The notes beneath the pieces were generated by a model. That model ran no database searches, was not told where the DNA came from, and saw nothing but the letters and a program-made list of their open reading frames with translations. A stretch of DNA of 64,000 bases from positions 124,001 to 188,000 of the forward strand of contig JBHGNT010000026.1 of assembly GCA_043228905.1 (NCBI GenBank). Reading direction: 5' to 3'. Both the position numbers and the translations under genes were made by a program. This DNA comes from Azolla caroliniana (taxonomy: Eukaryota; Polypodiophyta). This document shows, piece after piece, positions 53,596-64,000 of this stretch (its first letter is position 1; every line of letters starts with the position of its first letter).

Positions 53596-54646
53596 CGCTA
53601 GCTATGATATGGAATTAAAAAATCAAGATTTTGAAACTCAGGTCGAGAGACATGACGAAATTTCCAAATTTGAGGAGGGAGTTGAGAAGAGCTAGTAGGT
53701 AAATTACAATGTTCATACCTGGTTCGTGTGATATCGGATTTTTGTGTTCAAACATGCGAATCGAAGCTAACAACGCTAGCTATGATATGGAATTACAAAA
53801 TCAAGATTTTGAAACTCCAGTCGAGAGACATGACGAAATTACCAAATTTGAGGAGTGAGGTTGGAAGAGCACGTGAGTGAATTAAAATGTTCATACCTGG
53901 CTCGTGTGATATCGGATATTTGTGTTCAAACATGCGAATCGAAGCTAACAACGCTAGCTATGATATGGAATTAAAAAATCAAGATTTTGAAAATAAGGTC
54001 GAGAGGCATGACGAAATTAGCAAATTTGAGGAGTGAGTTGAGAGGAGCCCTTGAGTAAATTAAAATGTTCATACCTAGCGAGTGTGATATCGGAATTTTG
54101 TGTAAAAACATCCGAATCGAAGCTAACAACGCTAGCTATGATATGGAATTAAAAAATCAAGATTTTGAAAATCAGGTCGAGAGGCATGACGAAATTAGCA
54201 AATTTGAGGAGTGAGTTGAGAGGAGCCCTTGAGTAAATTAAAATGTTCATACATAGCGAGTGTGATATCGGATTTTTGTGTACAAACATGCGAATCGAAG
54301 CTAACAAAGCTAGCTATGATATGGAATTAAAAAATCAAGATTTTGAAACTAAGGTCCAGAGACATGACGAAATTACCAAATTTGAGGAGGGAGTTGAGAG
54401 GGGCCCTTGAGTAAATTAAAATGTTCATACCTAGCGAGTCTGATATCGGAATTTTGTGTTCAAACATGCGAATCAAACCTAACAACGCTAGCTATGATCT
54501 AGAATTAAAAAAGCAAGATTTTGAAACTCAGGTCGAGAGTCATGACGGAATTAGCAAATTTGAGGAGTGAGTTGAGAGGAGCCCTTGAGTAAATTAAAAT
54601 GGTCATACCTAGCGAGTGTGATATCGGATTTTTGTGTACAAACATG

Positions 54647-54824
54647 CGAATCGAAGCTAACAACGCTAGCTATGATATGGAATTAAAAAATCAAGATTTT
54701 GAAACTCAGGTCGAGAGACATGACGAAATTACCAAATTTGAGGAGTGAGTTGAGAGGAGCCCTTGAGTAAATTAAAATGGTCATACCTAGCGAGTGTGAT
54801 ATCGGATTTTTGTGTACAAACATG
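54647..54824 (+). repeat. Reference monomer, near-consensus copy
   Basis: This copy differs from my hand consensus at only one phase (134, G instead of T) and is a convenient phase reference. Phases 1-10 are cgaatcgaag, 19-24 GCTAGC, 31-38 atggaatt, 61-70 caggtcgaga, 91-100 tttgaggagt, 111-120 gagcccttga, 131-140 atggtcatac, 152-157 GATATC and 171-178 caaacatg. Consensus composition by hand count is A 65, G 41, T 47, C 25, with seven CpG sites. Because 178 is 1 modulo 3, reading frames shift at every monomer, so an ORF crossing copies must be open in more than one frame of the unit. This explains why open frames never extend past about 1.6 monomers. Confidence 0.9.
54687..54700. other. Short dyad symmetry in the monomer (example copy)
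   Basis: Phases 41-54 read AAAATC, a two-base AA spacer, then GATTTT, a perfect inverted repeat with 6-nt arms next to an A-tract. It recurs in most monomers. It is broken in subtypes where phase 45 is G (aagcaag or aaggaag) or A (the A8-run copies), and in the subtype where phase 53 is A (gattatga). Short dyads have been proposed to matter at centromeric satellites that lack a CENP-B box. Whether this one extrudes or binds anything cannot be told from sequence. A 6-nt arm is short and could arise by chance in AT-rich DNA. Confidence 0.5.
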
Positions 54825-57800
54825 CGAATCGAAGCTAACAACGCTAGCTATGATATGGAATTAAAAAATGAAGATTTTGAAACTCAGGTCGAGAGACATG
54901 ACGAAATTTCCAAATTTGAGGAGGGAGTTGAGAAGAGCTAGTAGGTAAATTACAATGTTCATACCTGGTTCGTGTGATATCGGATTTTTGTGTTCAAACA
55001 TGCGAATCGAAGCTAACAACGCTAGCTATGATCTAGAATTAAAAAATCAAGATTTTGAAACTCAGGTCGAGAGACATGACGAAATTAGCAAATTTGAGGA
55101 GTGAGTTGAGAGGAGCCCTTGAGTAAATTAAAATGGTCATACCTAGCGAGTGTGATATCGGATTTTTGTGTACAAACATGCGAATCGAAGCTAACAACGC
55201 TAGCTATCATATGGAATTGAAAAATCAAGATTTTGAAACTCAGGTCGAGAGACATGACGAAATTAGCAAATTTGAGGAGTGAGTTGAGAGAAGCCCTTGA
55301 GTAAATTAAAATGTTCATACCTAGCGAGTGTGATATCGGAATTTTGTGTACAAACATGCGAATCGAAGCTAACAACGCTAGCTATGATATGGAATTGAAA
55401 AATCAAGATTTTGAAACTCAGGTCGAGAGACATGACGAAATTAGCAAATTTGAGGAGTGAGTTGAGAGGAGCCCTTGAGTAAATAAAAATGTTTATACCT
55501 AGCTCGTGTGATATCGGATTTTTGTGTTCAAACATGCGAATCGAAGCTAACAACGCTAGCTATGATATGGAATTACAAAATCAAGATTTTGAAACTCCAG
55601 GCGAGAGACATGACGAAATTACCAAATTTGAGGAGTGAGGTTGGAATAGCGCGTGAGTGAATTAAAATGTTCATACCTGGCTCGTGTGATATCGGATTTT
55701 TGTGTTCAAACATGCGAATCGAAGCTAACAACGCTAGCTATGATATGGACTTAAAAAATCAAGATTTTGAAACTCAGATCGAGAGACATGACGTAATTTC
55801 CAAATTTCAGGAGGGAGTTGAGAAGAGCTAGTAGGTAAATTATAATGTTCATACCTGGCTCGTGTGATATCGGATTTTTGTGTTCAAACCTGCGAATCGA
55901 AGCTAACAACGCTAGCTATGATATGGAATAAAAAAAACAAGATTTTGAAACTCAGGTCAAGAGACATGACGAAATTAGCAAATTTGAGGAGTGAGTTGAG
56001 AGGAGCCCTTGAGTAAATTAAAATGTTCATACCTAGCGAGGGTGATATCGGCTTTTTGTGTACAAACATGCGAATCGAAGCTAACAACGCTAGCTATGAT
56101 ATGGAATTAAAAAATCAAGATTTTGACACTCAGGTCGAGAGACATGACGAAATTACCAAATTTGAGGAGTGAGTTGAGAGGAGCCCTTGAGTAAATCAAA
56201 ATGTTCATACCTAGCGAGTGTGATATCGGAATTTTGTGTTCAAACATGCGAATCAAACCTAACAACGCTAGCTATGATCTAGAATTAAAAAAGGAAGATT
56301 TTGAAACTCAGGTCGAGAGTCATGACGGAATTAGCAAATTTGAGGAGTGAGTTGAGAGGAGCCCTTGAGTAAATTAAAAGGGTCATACCTAGCGAGTGTG
56401 ATATCGGATTTTTGTGTACAAACATGCGAATCGAAGCTAACAAGGCTAGCTATCATATGGAATTGAAAAATCAAGATTTTGAAACTCAGGTCGAGAGACA
56501 TGACGAAATTAGCAAATTTGAGGAGTGAGTTGAGAGAAGCCCTTGAGTAAATTAAAATGTTCATACCTAGCGAGTGTGATATCGGAATTTTGTGTACAAA
56601 CATGCGAATCGAAGCTAACAACGCTAGCTATGATATGCAATTGAAAAATCAAGATTTTGAAACTCAGGTCGAGAGACATGACGGAATTAGCAAATTTGAG
56701 GAGTGAGTTGAGAGGAGCCCTTGAGTAAATTAAAATGTTCATACATAGCGAGTGTGATATCGGATTTTTGTGTACAAACATGCGAATCGAAGCTAACAAC
56801 GCTAGCTATGATATGGAATTAAAAAATCAAGATTTTGAAAATCAGGTCGAGAGGCATGACGAAATTAGCAAATTTGAGGAGTGAGTTGAGAGGAGCCCTT
56901 GAGTAAATTAAAATGTTCATACATAGCGAGTGTGATATCTGATTTTTGTGTACAAACATGCGAATCGAAGCTAACAACGCTAGCTATGATATGGAATTAA
57001 AAAATCAAGATTTTGAAACTAAGGTCCAGAGACATGACGAAATTACCAAATTTGAGGAGGGAGTTGAGAGGGGCCCTTGAGTAAATTAAAATATTCATAC
57101 CTAGCGAGTCTGATATCGGAATTTTGTGTTCAAACATGCGAATCAAACCTAACAACGCTAGCTATGATCTAGTATTAAAAAAGCAAGATTTTGAAACTCA
57201 GGTCGAGAGTCATGACGGAATTAGCAAATTTGAGGAGTGAGTTGAGAGGAGCCCTTGAGTCAATTAAAATGGTCATACCTAGCGAGTGTGATATCGGATT
57301 TTTGTGTACAAACATGCGAATCGAAGCTAACAACACTAGCTATGATATGGAATTAAAAAATCAAGATTTTGAAACTCAGGTCGAGAGACATGACGAAATT
57401 TCCAAATTTGAGGAGGGAGTTGAGAAGAGCTAGTAGGTAAATTACAATGTTCATACCTGGTTCTTGTGATATCGGATTTTTGTGTTCAAACATGCGAATC
57501 GAAGCTAACAACACTAGCTATGATATGGAATTACAAAATCAAGATTTTGAAAGTCCAGTCGAGAGACATGATGAAATTACCAAATTTGAGGAGTGAGGTT
57601 GGAAGAGCGCGTGAGTGAATTAAAATGTTCATAGCTGGCTCGTGTGATATCGGATTTTTGTGTTCAAACATGCGAATCGAAGCTAACGACGCTAGCTATG
57701 ATATGGAATTGAAAAATCAAGATTTTGAAACTCAGGTCGAGACACATGACGAAATTACCAAATTTGAGGAGTGAGTTGAGAGGAGCCCTTGAGTAAATTA

Positions 57801-60800
57801 AAATGGTCATACCTAGCGAGTGTGATATCGGATTTTTGTGTACAAACATGCGAATCGAAGCTAACAACGCTAGCTATGATATGGAATTAAAAAATCAAGA
57901 TTTTGAAACTCAGGTCGAGAGACATGACGAAATTTCCAAATTTGAGGAGGGAGTTGAGAAGAGCTAGTAGGTAAATTACAATGTTCATACCTGGTTCGTG
58001 TGATATCGGATTTTTGTGTTCAAACATGCGAATCGAAGCTAACAACGCTAGCTATGATATGGAATTACAAAATCAAGATTTTGAAACTCCAGTCGAGAGA
58101 CATGACGAAATTACCAAATTTGAGGAGTGAGGTTGGAAGAGCGCGTGAGTGAATTAAAATGTTCATACCTGGCTCGTGTGATATCGGATATTTGTGTTCA
58201 AACATGCGAATCGAAGCTAACAACGCTAGCTATGATATGGAATTAAAAAATCAAGATTTTGAAACTCCAGTCGAGAGACATGACGAAATTAGCAAATTTG
58301 AGGAGTGAGTTGAGAGGAGCCCTTGAGTAAATTAAAATGTTCATACCTAGCGAGTGTGATATCGGAATTTTGTGTAAAAACATCCGAATCGAAGCTAACA
58401 ACGCTAGCTATGATATGGAATTAAAAAATCAAGATTTTGAAAATCAGGTCGAGAGGCATGACGAAATTAGCAAATTTGAGGAGTGAGTTGAGAGGAGCCC
58501 TTGAGTAAATTAAAATGTTCATACATAGCGAGTGTGATATCGGATTTTTGTGTACAAACATGCGAATCGAAGCTAACAAGGCTAGCTATAATATGGAATT
58601 AAGAAATCAAGATTTTGAAACTAAGGTCCAGAGACATGACGAAATTACCAAATTTGAGGAGGGAGTTGAGAGGGGCCCTTGAGTAAATTAAAATGTTCAT
58701 ACCTAGCGAGTCTGATATCGGAATTTTGTGTTCAAACATGCGAATCAAACCTAACAACGCTAGCTATGATCTAGAATTAAAAAAGCAAGATTTTGAAACT
58801 CAGGTCGAGAGTCATGACGGAATTAGCAAATTTGAGGAGTGAGTTGAGAGGAGCCCTTGAGTAAATTAAAATGGTCATACCTAGCGAGTGTGATATCGGA
58901 TTTTTGTGTACAAACATGCGAATCGAAGCTAACAACGCTAGCTATGATATGGAATTAAAAAATCAAGATTTTGAAACTCAGGTCCAGAGACATGACGAAA
59001 TTACCAAATTTGAGGAGTGAGTTGAGAGGAGCCCTTGAGTAAATTAAAATGGTCATACCTAGCGAGTGTGATATCGGATTTTTGTGTACAAACATGCGAA
59101 TCGAAGCTAACAACGCTAGCTATGATATGGAATTAAAAAATGAAGATTTTGAAACTCAGGTCGAGAGACATGACGAAATTTCCAAATTTGAGGAGGGAGT
59201 TGAGAAGAGCTAGTAGGTAAATTACAATGTTCATACCTGGTTCGTGTGATATCGGATTTTTGTGTTCAAACATGCGAATCGAAGCTAACAACGCTAGCTA
59301 TGATCTAGAATTAAAAAATCAAGATTTTGAAACTCAGGTCGAGAGACATGACGAAATTAGCAAATTGGAGGAGTGAGTTGAGAGGAGCCCTTGAGTAAAT
59401 TAAAATGGTCATACCTAGCGAGTGTGATATCGGATTTTTGTGTACAAACATGCGAATCGAAGCTAACAACGCTAGCTATCATATGGAATTGAAAAATCAA
59501 GATTTTGAAACTCAGGTCGAGAGACATGACGAAATTAGCAAATTTGAGGAGTGAGTTGAGAGAAGCCCTTGAGTAAATTAAAATGTTCATACCTAGCGAG
59601 TGTGATATCGGAATTTTGTGTACAAACATGCGAATCGAAGCTAACAACGCTAGCTATGATATGGAATTGAAAAATCAAGATTTTGAAACTCAGGTCGAGA
59701 GACATGACGAAATTAGCAAATTTGAGGAGTGAGTTGAGAGGAGCCCTTGAGTAAATAAAAATGTTTATACCTAGCTCGTGTGATATCGGATTTTTGTGTT
59801 CAAACATGCGAATCGAAGCTAACAACGCTAGCTATGATATGGAATTACAAAATCAAGATTTTGAAACTCCAGGCGAGAGACATGACGAAATTACCAAATT
59901 TGAGGAGTGAGGTTGGAATAGCGCGTGAGTGAATTAAAATGTTCATACCTGGCTCGTGTGATATCGGATTTTTGTGTTCAAACATGCGAATCGAAGCTAA
60001 CAACGCTAGCTATGATATGGACTTTAAAAATCAAGATTTTGAAACTCAGATCGAGAGACATGTCGTAATTTCCAAATTTCAGGAGGGAGTTGAGAAGAGC
60101 TAGTAGGTAAATTATAATGTTCATACCTGGCTCGTGTGATATCGGATTTTTGTGTTCAAACCTGCGAATCGAAGCTAACAACGCTAGCTATGATATGGAA
60201 TAAAAAAAACAAGATTTTGAAACTCAGGTCAAGAGACATGACGAAATTAGCAAATTTGAGGAGTGAGTTGAGAGGAGCCCTTGAGTAAATTAAAATGTTC
60301 ATACCTAGCGAGGGTGATATCGGCTTTTTGTGTACAAACATGCGAATCGAAGCTAACAACGCTAGCTATGATATGGAATTAAAAAATCAAGATTTTGACA
60401 CTCAGGTCGAGAGACATGACGAAATTACCAAATTTGAGGAGTGAGTTGAGAGGAGCCCTTGAGTAAATTAAAATGTTCATACCTAGCGAGTGTGATATCG
60501 GAATTTTGTGTACAAACATGCGAATCGAAGCTAACAACGCTAGCTATGATATGGAATTGAAAAATCAAGATTTTGAAACTCAGGTCGAGAGACATGACGG
60601 AATTAGCAAATTTGAGGAGTGAGTTGAGAGGAGCCCTTGAGTAAATTAAAATGTTCATACATAGCGAGTGTGATATCGGATTTTTGTGTACAAACATGCG
60701 AATCGAAGCTAACAACGCTAGCTATGATATGGAATTAAAAAATCAAGATTTTGAAAATCAGGTCGAGAGGCATGACGAAATTAGCAAATTTGAGGAGTGA

Positions 60801-62460
60801 GTTGAGAGGAGCCCTTGAGTAAATTAAAATGTTCATACATAGCGAGTGTGATATCGGATTTTTGTGTACAAACATGCGAATCGAAGCTAACAACGCTAGC
60901 TATGATATGGAATTAAAAAATCAAGATTTTGAAATTAAGGTCCAGAGACATGACGAAATTACCAAATTTGAGGAGGGAGTTGAGAGGGGCCCTTGAGTAA
61001 ATTAAAATATTCATACCTAGCGAGTCTTATATCGGAATTTTGTGTTCAAACATGCGAATCAAACCTAACAACGCTAGCTATGATCTAGTATTAAAAAAGC
61101 AAGATTTTGAAACTCAGGTCGAGAGTCATGACGGAATTAGCAAATTTGAGGAGTGAGTTGAGAGGAGCCCTTGAGTCAATTAAAATGGTCATACCTAGCG
61201 AGTGTGATATCGGATTTTTGTGTACAAACATGCGAATCGAAGCTAACAACACTAGCTATGATATGGAATTAAAAAATCAAGATTTTGAAACTCAGGTCGA
61301 GAGACATGACGAAATTTCCAAATTTGAGGAGGGAGTTGAGAAGAGCTAGTAGGTAAATTACAATGTTCATACCTGGTTCTTGTGATATCGGATTTTTGTG
61401 TTCAAACATGCGAATCGAAGCTAACAACACTAGCTATGATATGGAATTACAAAATCAAGATTTTGAAAGTCCAGTCGAGAGACATGATGAAATTACCAAA
61501 TTTGAGGAGTGAGGTTGGAAGAGCGCGTGAGTGAATTAAAATGTTCATAGCTGGCTCGTGTGATATCGGATTTTTGTGTTCAAACATGCGAATCGAAGCT
61601 AACGACGCTAGCTATGATATGGAATTGAAAAATCAAGATTTTGAAACTCAGGTCGAGACACATGACGAAATTACCAAATTTGAGGAGTGAGTTGAGAGGA
61701 GCCCTTGAGTAAATTAAAATGGTCATACCTAGCGAGTGTGATATCGGATTTTTGTGTACAAACATGCGAATCGAAGCTAACAACGCTAGCTATGATATGG
61801 AATTAAAAAATGAAGATTTTGAAACTCAGGTCGAGAGACATGACGAAATTTCCAAATTTGAGGAGGGAGTTGAGAAGAGCTAGTAGGTAAATTACAATGT
61901 TCATACCTGGTTCGTGTGATATCGGATTTTTGTGTTCAAACATGCGAATCGAAGCTAACAACGCTAGCTATGATATGGAATTACAAAATCAAGATTTTGA
62001 AACTCCAGTCGAGATACATGACGAAATTAGCAAATTTGAGGAGTGAGTTGAGAGGAGCCCTTGAGTAAATTAAAATGTTCATACCTAGCGAGTGTGATAT
62101 CGGAATTTTGTGTAAAAACATCCGAATCGAAGCTAACAACGCTAGCTATGATATGGAATTAAAAAATCAAGATTTTGAAAATCAGGTCGAGAGGCATGAC
62201 GAAATTAGCAAATTTGAGGAGTGAGTTGAGAGGAGCCCTTGAGTAAATTAAAATGTTCATACATAGCGAGTGTGATATCGGATTTTTGTGTACAAACATG
62301 CGAATCGAAGCTAACAAGGCTAGCTATGATATGGAATTAAAAAATCAAGATTTTGAAACTAAGGTCCAGAGACATGACGAAATTACCAAATTTGAGGAGG
62401 GAGTTGAGAGGGGCCCTTGAGTAAATTAAAATGTTCATACCTAGCGAGTCTGATATCGGA

Positions 62461-64000
62461 ATTTTGTGTTCAAACATGCGAATCGAACCTAACAACGCTA
62501 GCTATGATATGGAATTACAAAATCAAGATTTTGAAACTCCAGGCGAGAGACATGACGAAATTACCAAATTTGAGGAGTGAGGTTGGAATAGCGCGTGAGT
62601 GAATTAAAATGTTCATACCTGGCTCGTGTGATATCGGATTTTTGTGTTCAAACATGCGAATCGAAGCTAACAACGCTAGCTATGATATGGACTTAAAAAA
62701 TCAAGATTTTGAAACTCAGATCGAGAGACATGACGTAATTTCCAAATTTCAGGAGGGAGTTGAGAAGAGCTAGTAGGTAAATTATAATGTTCATACCTGG
62801 CTCGTGTGATATCGGATTTTTGTGTTCAAACCTGCGAATCGAAGCTAACAACGCTAGCTATGATATGGAATTACAAAATCAAGATTTTGAAACTCCAGGC
62901 GAGAGACATGACGACATTACCAAATTTGAGGAGTGAGGTTGGAAGAGCCCTTGAGTAAATTAAAATGTTCATACATAGCGAGTGTGATATCGGATTTTTG
63001 TGTACAAACATGCGAATCGAAGCTAACAACGCTAGCTATGATATGGAATTAAAAAATCAAGATTTTGAAACTAAGGTCCAGAGACATGACGAAATTACCA
63101 AATTTGAGGAGGGGGTTAAGAGGGGCCCTTGAGTAAATTAAAATGTTCATAGCTAGCGAGTGTGATATCGGAATTTTGTTTTCAAACATGCGAATCAAAC
63201 CTAACAACGTTAGCTATGATCTAGAATTAAAAAAGCAAGATTTTGAAACTCAGGTCGAGAGTCATGACGGAATTAGCAAATTTGAGGAGTGAGTTGAGAG
63301 GAGCCCTTGAGTAAATTAAAATGGTCATACCTAGCGAGTGTGATATCGGATTTTTGTGTACAAACATGCGAATCGAAGCTAACAACGCTAGCTATCATAT
63401 GGAATTGAAAAATCAAGATTTTGAAACTCAGGTCGAGAGACATGACGAAATTAGCAAATTTGAGGAGTGAGTTGAGAGGAGCCCTTGAGTAAATTAAAAT
63501 GTTCATACCTGGCTCGTGTGATATCGGAATTTTGTGTACAAACATGCGAATCGAAGCTAACAACGCTAGCTATGATATGGAATTAAAAAATCAAGATTTT
63601 GAAACTAAGGTCGAGAGACATGACGAAATTACCAAATTTGAGGAGGGGGTTGAGAGGGGCCCTTGAGTAAATTAAAATGTTCATAGCTAGCGAGTGTGAT
63701 ATCGGAATTTTGTTTTCAAACATGCGAATCAAACCTAACAACGTTAGCTATGATCTAGAATTAAAAAAGCAAGATTTTGAAACTCAGGTCGAGAGTCATG
63801 ACGGAATTAGCAAATTTGAGGAGTGAGTTGAGAGGAGCCCTTGAGTAAATTAAAATGTTCATACATAGCGAGTGTGATATCGGATTTTTGTGTACAAACA
63901 TGCGAATCGAAGCTAACAACGCTAGCTATGATATGGAATTAAAAAATCAAGATTTTGAAAATCAGGTCGAGAGGCATGACGAAATTAGCAAATTTGAGGA
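62461..64000 (+). repeat. Return of the 49.65-51.2 kb order, 72 monomers later
   Basis: From about 62,461 the array repeats the order seen from about 49,645, with an offset of 12,816 bp (72 monomers). The pair ggaatagcgc and aaatttcagg near 49,770-49,940 recurs near 62,586-62,756, caaacctgcg moves from 50,011 to 62,827, and the gttttcaaac variant near 50,363 and 50,897 recurs near 63,179 and 63,713. A junction monomer near 62,480 (gcgaatcgaacctaac) joins features of two subtypes. The array continues past the window end in mid-monomer. Confidence 0.78.

Larger units (their letters stand above)
1..64000 (+). repeat. 178-bp satellite DNA array, head-to-tail, fills the window
   Basis: The window is a single array of 178-bp monomers. 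The anchor cgaatcgaag starts at 1, 179, 8901, 54647 and 63903, all of the form 1+178n, giving 359 full copies and a 98-bp partial one. Every copy read is in the same orientation, and no non-satellite sequence interrupts them. In the consensus, phases 19-24 are GCTAGC, 41-54 hold a short dyad (AAAATC-AA-GATTTT), 152-157 are GATATC, and the + strand is purine-rich (106 of 178). By analogy with plant and animal satellites of nucleosome-scale length, centromeric or heterochromatic identity is likely but inferred. Both array edges lie outside the window. I do not recognise the family. No gene, RNA or mobile element is visible inside it. Confidence 0.97.
49201..64000 (+). repeat. Right-hand HOR domain with long related units (22, 24 and 32 monomers)
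   Basis: This domain is marked by a subtype with gaagagctagtagg at phase 108, seen nowhere to the left. The marker ctagtatt is at 51,473, 57,169 and 61,085 (32 and 22 monomers apart), caaacctgcg at 50,011, 55,885, 60,157 and 62,827 (33, 24 and 15), and taaaaacatc at 52,501, 54,103, 58,375 and 62,113 (9, 24 and 21). The commonest offset is 4,272 bp (24 monomers). The longer first unit contains an 8-monomer internal duplication near 51.5-53.6 kb, and the last interval lacks two monomers relative to the 24-mer. No gene is seen. Confidence 0.82.

Noticed and set aside
54640-54665. CENP-B box on the minus strand (TTCG in the complement of cgaatcgaag)
   Set aside because: Only the TTCG part is present; the downstream A and CGGG positions of the 17-bp box do not match.
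1-64000. CRISPR array
   Set aside because: Repeats are contiguous 178-bp units with no unique spacers and no cas genes.
1-64000. Bacterial or plasmid iteron array or phage repeat
   Set aside because: The length, HOR organisation and total absence of genes in 64 kb do not fit a prokaryotic replicon.
1-64000. Known centromere satellites (alpha satellite, Arabidopsis CEN178, rice CentO, maize CentC)
   Set aside because: Length matches only some of them, and I could not recognise shared sequence in either orientation. Without a search this is not conclusive.
1-64000. Ribosomal intergenic spacer or subtelomeric repeat
   Set aside because: No rRNA sequence and no telomere-type repeat was seen anywhere in the window, although a subtelomeric location cannot be ruled out from this window alone.

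Overview
The whole 64 kb window is one uninterrupted tandem satellite array. The monomer is 178 bp, about 37% G+C (66 of 178 in my hand-built consensus), and every copy I read lies head-to-tail in the same orientation. The first monomer starts at base 1 and the last at 63,903, which is exactly 359 monomer lengths later, so the window holds 359 full monomers plus a 98-bp partial one with no net phase drift. I found no protein-coding gene, tRNA, rRNA, CRISPR array, transposon or unique-sequence island. The short open frames that recur on both strands are by-products of the repeat: those I checked open on TTG or GTG rather than ATG, recur at fixed phases of the monomer, and end at stops built into it.

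A long homogeneous array with a nucleosome-scale monomer and higher-order repeat (HOR) organisation points to a eukaryotic nuclear genome, most likely centromeric or other constitutive heterochromatin. The 178-bp length is typical of plant centromeric satellites, but I do not recognise the sequence as Arabidopsis CEN178, rice CentO, maize CentC or primate alpha satellite, so I name neither family nor species. Centromeric function is an inference and is not shown by the sequence.

Layout: 1-3.3 kb is a mixed segment with a 9-monomer (1,602-bp) echo. 3.3-5.7 kb is echoed 19 monomers (3,382 bp) downstream. 5.7-11.4 kb is repeated at 11.9-17.6 kb with a 35-monomer (6,230-bp) offset, and each copy contains a run of 4-monomer (712-bp) units. 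16.6-19.4 kb is a 6-monomer (1,068-bp) repeat. 19.4-20.4 kb is a transition. 20.4-38.9 kb is a modular HOR domain whose cassettes are mostly 6 or 7 monomers long, pairing into 13-monomer (2,314-bp) units. 38.9-46.1 kb is a 20-monomer (3,560-bp) tandem duplication that matched at every point compared. 46.1-49.2 kb is a more irregular mosaic. 49.2-64 kb is a distinct domain with its own monomer subtype and related long units (offsets of 32, 24 and 22 monomers); the monomer order of 49.7-51.2 kb returns at 62.5-64 kb, 72 monomers away.

Monomer subtypes are set mainly by consensus phases 28-46, 53-66, 100-123 and 134-147. Their order along the array defines the HORs and records repeated duplication of multi-monomer blocks, as expected from unequal exchange or conversion. 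All identity statements come from reading by eye; no alignment or database search was run.
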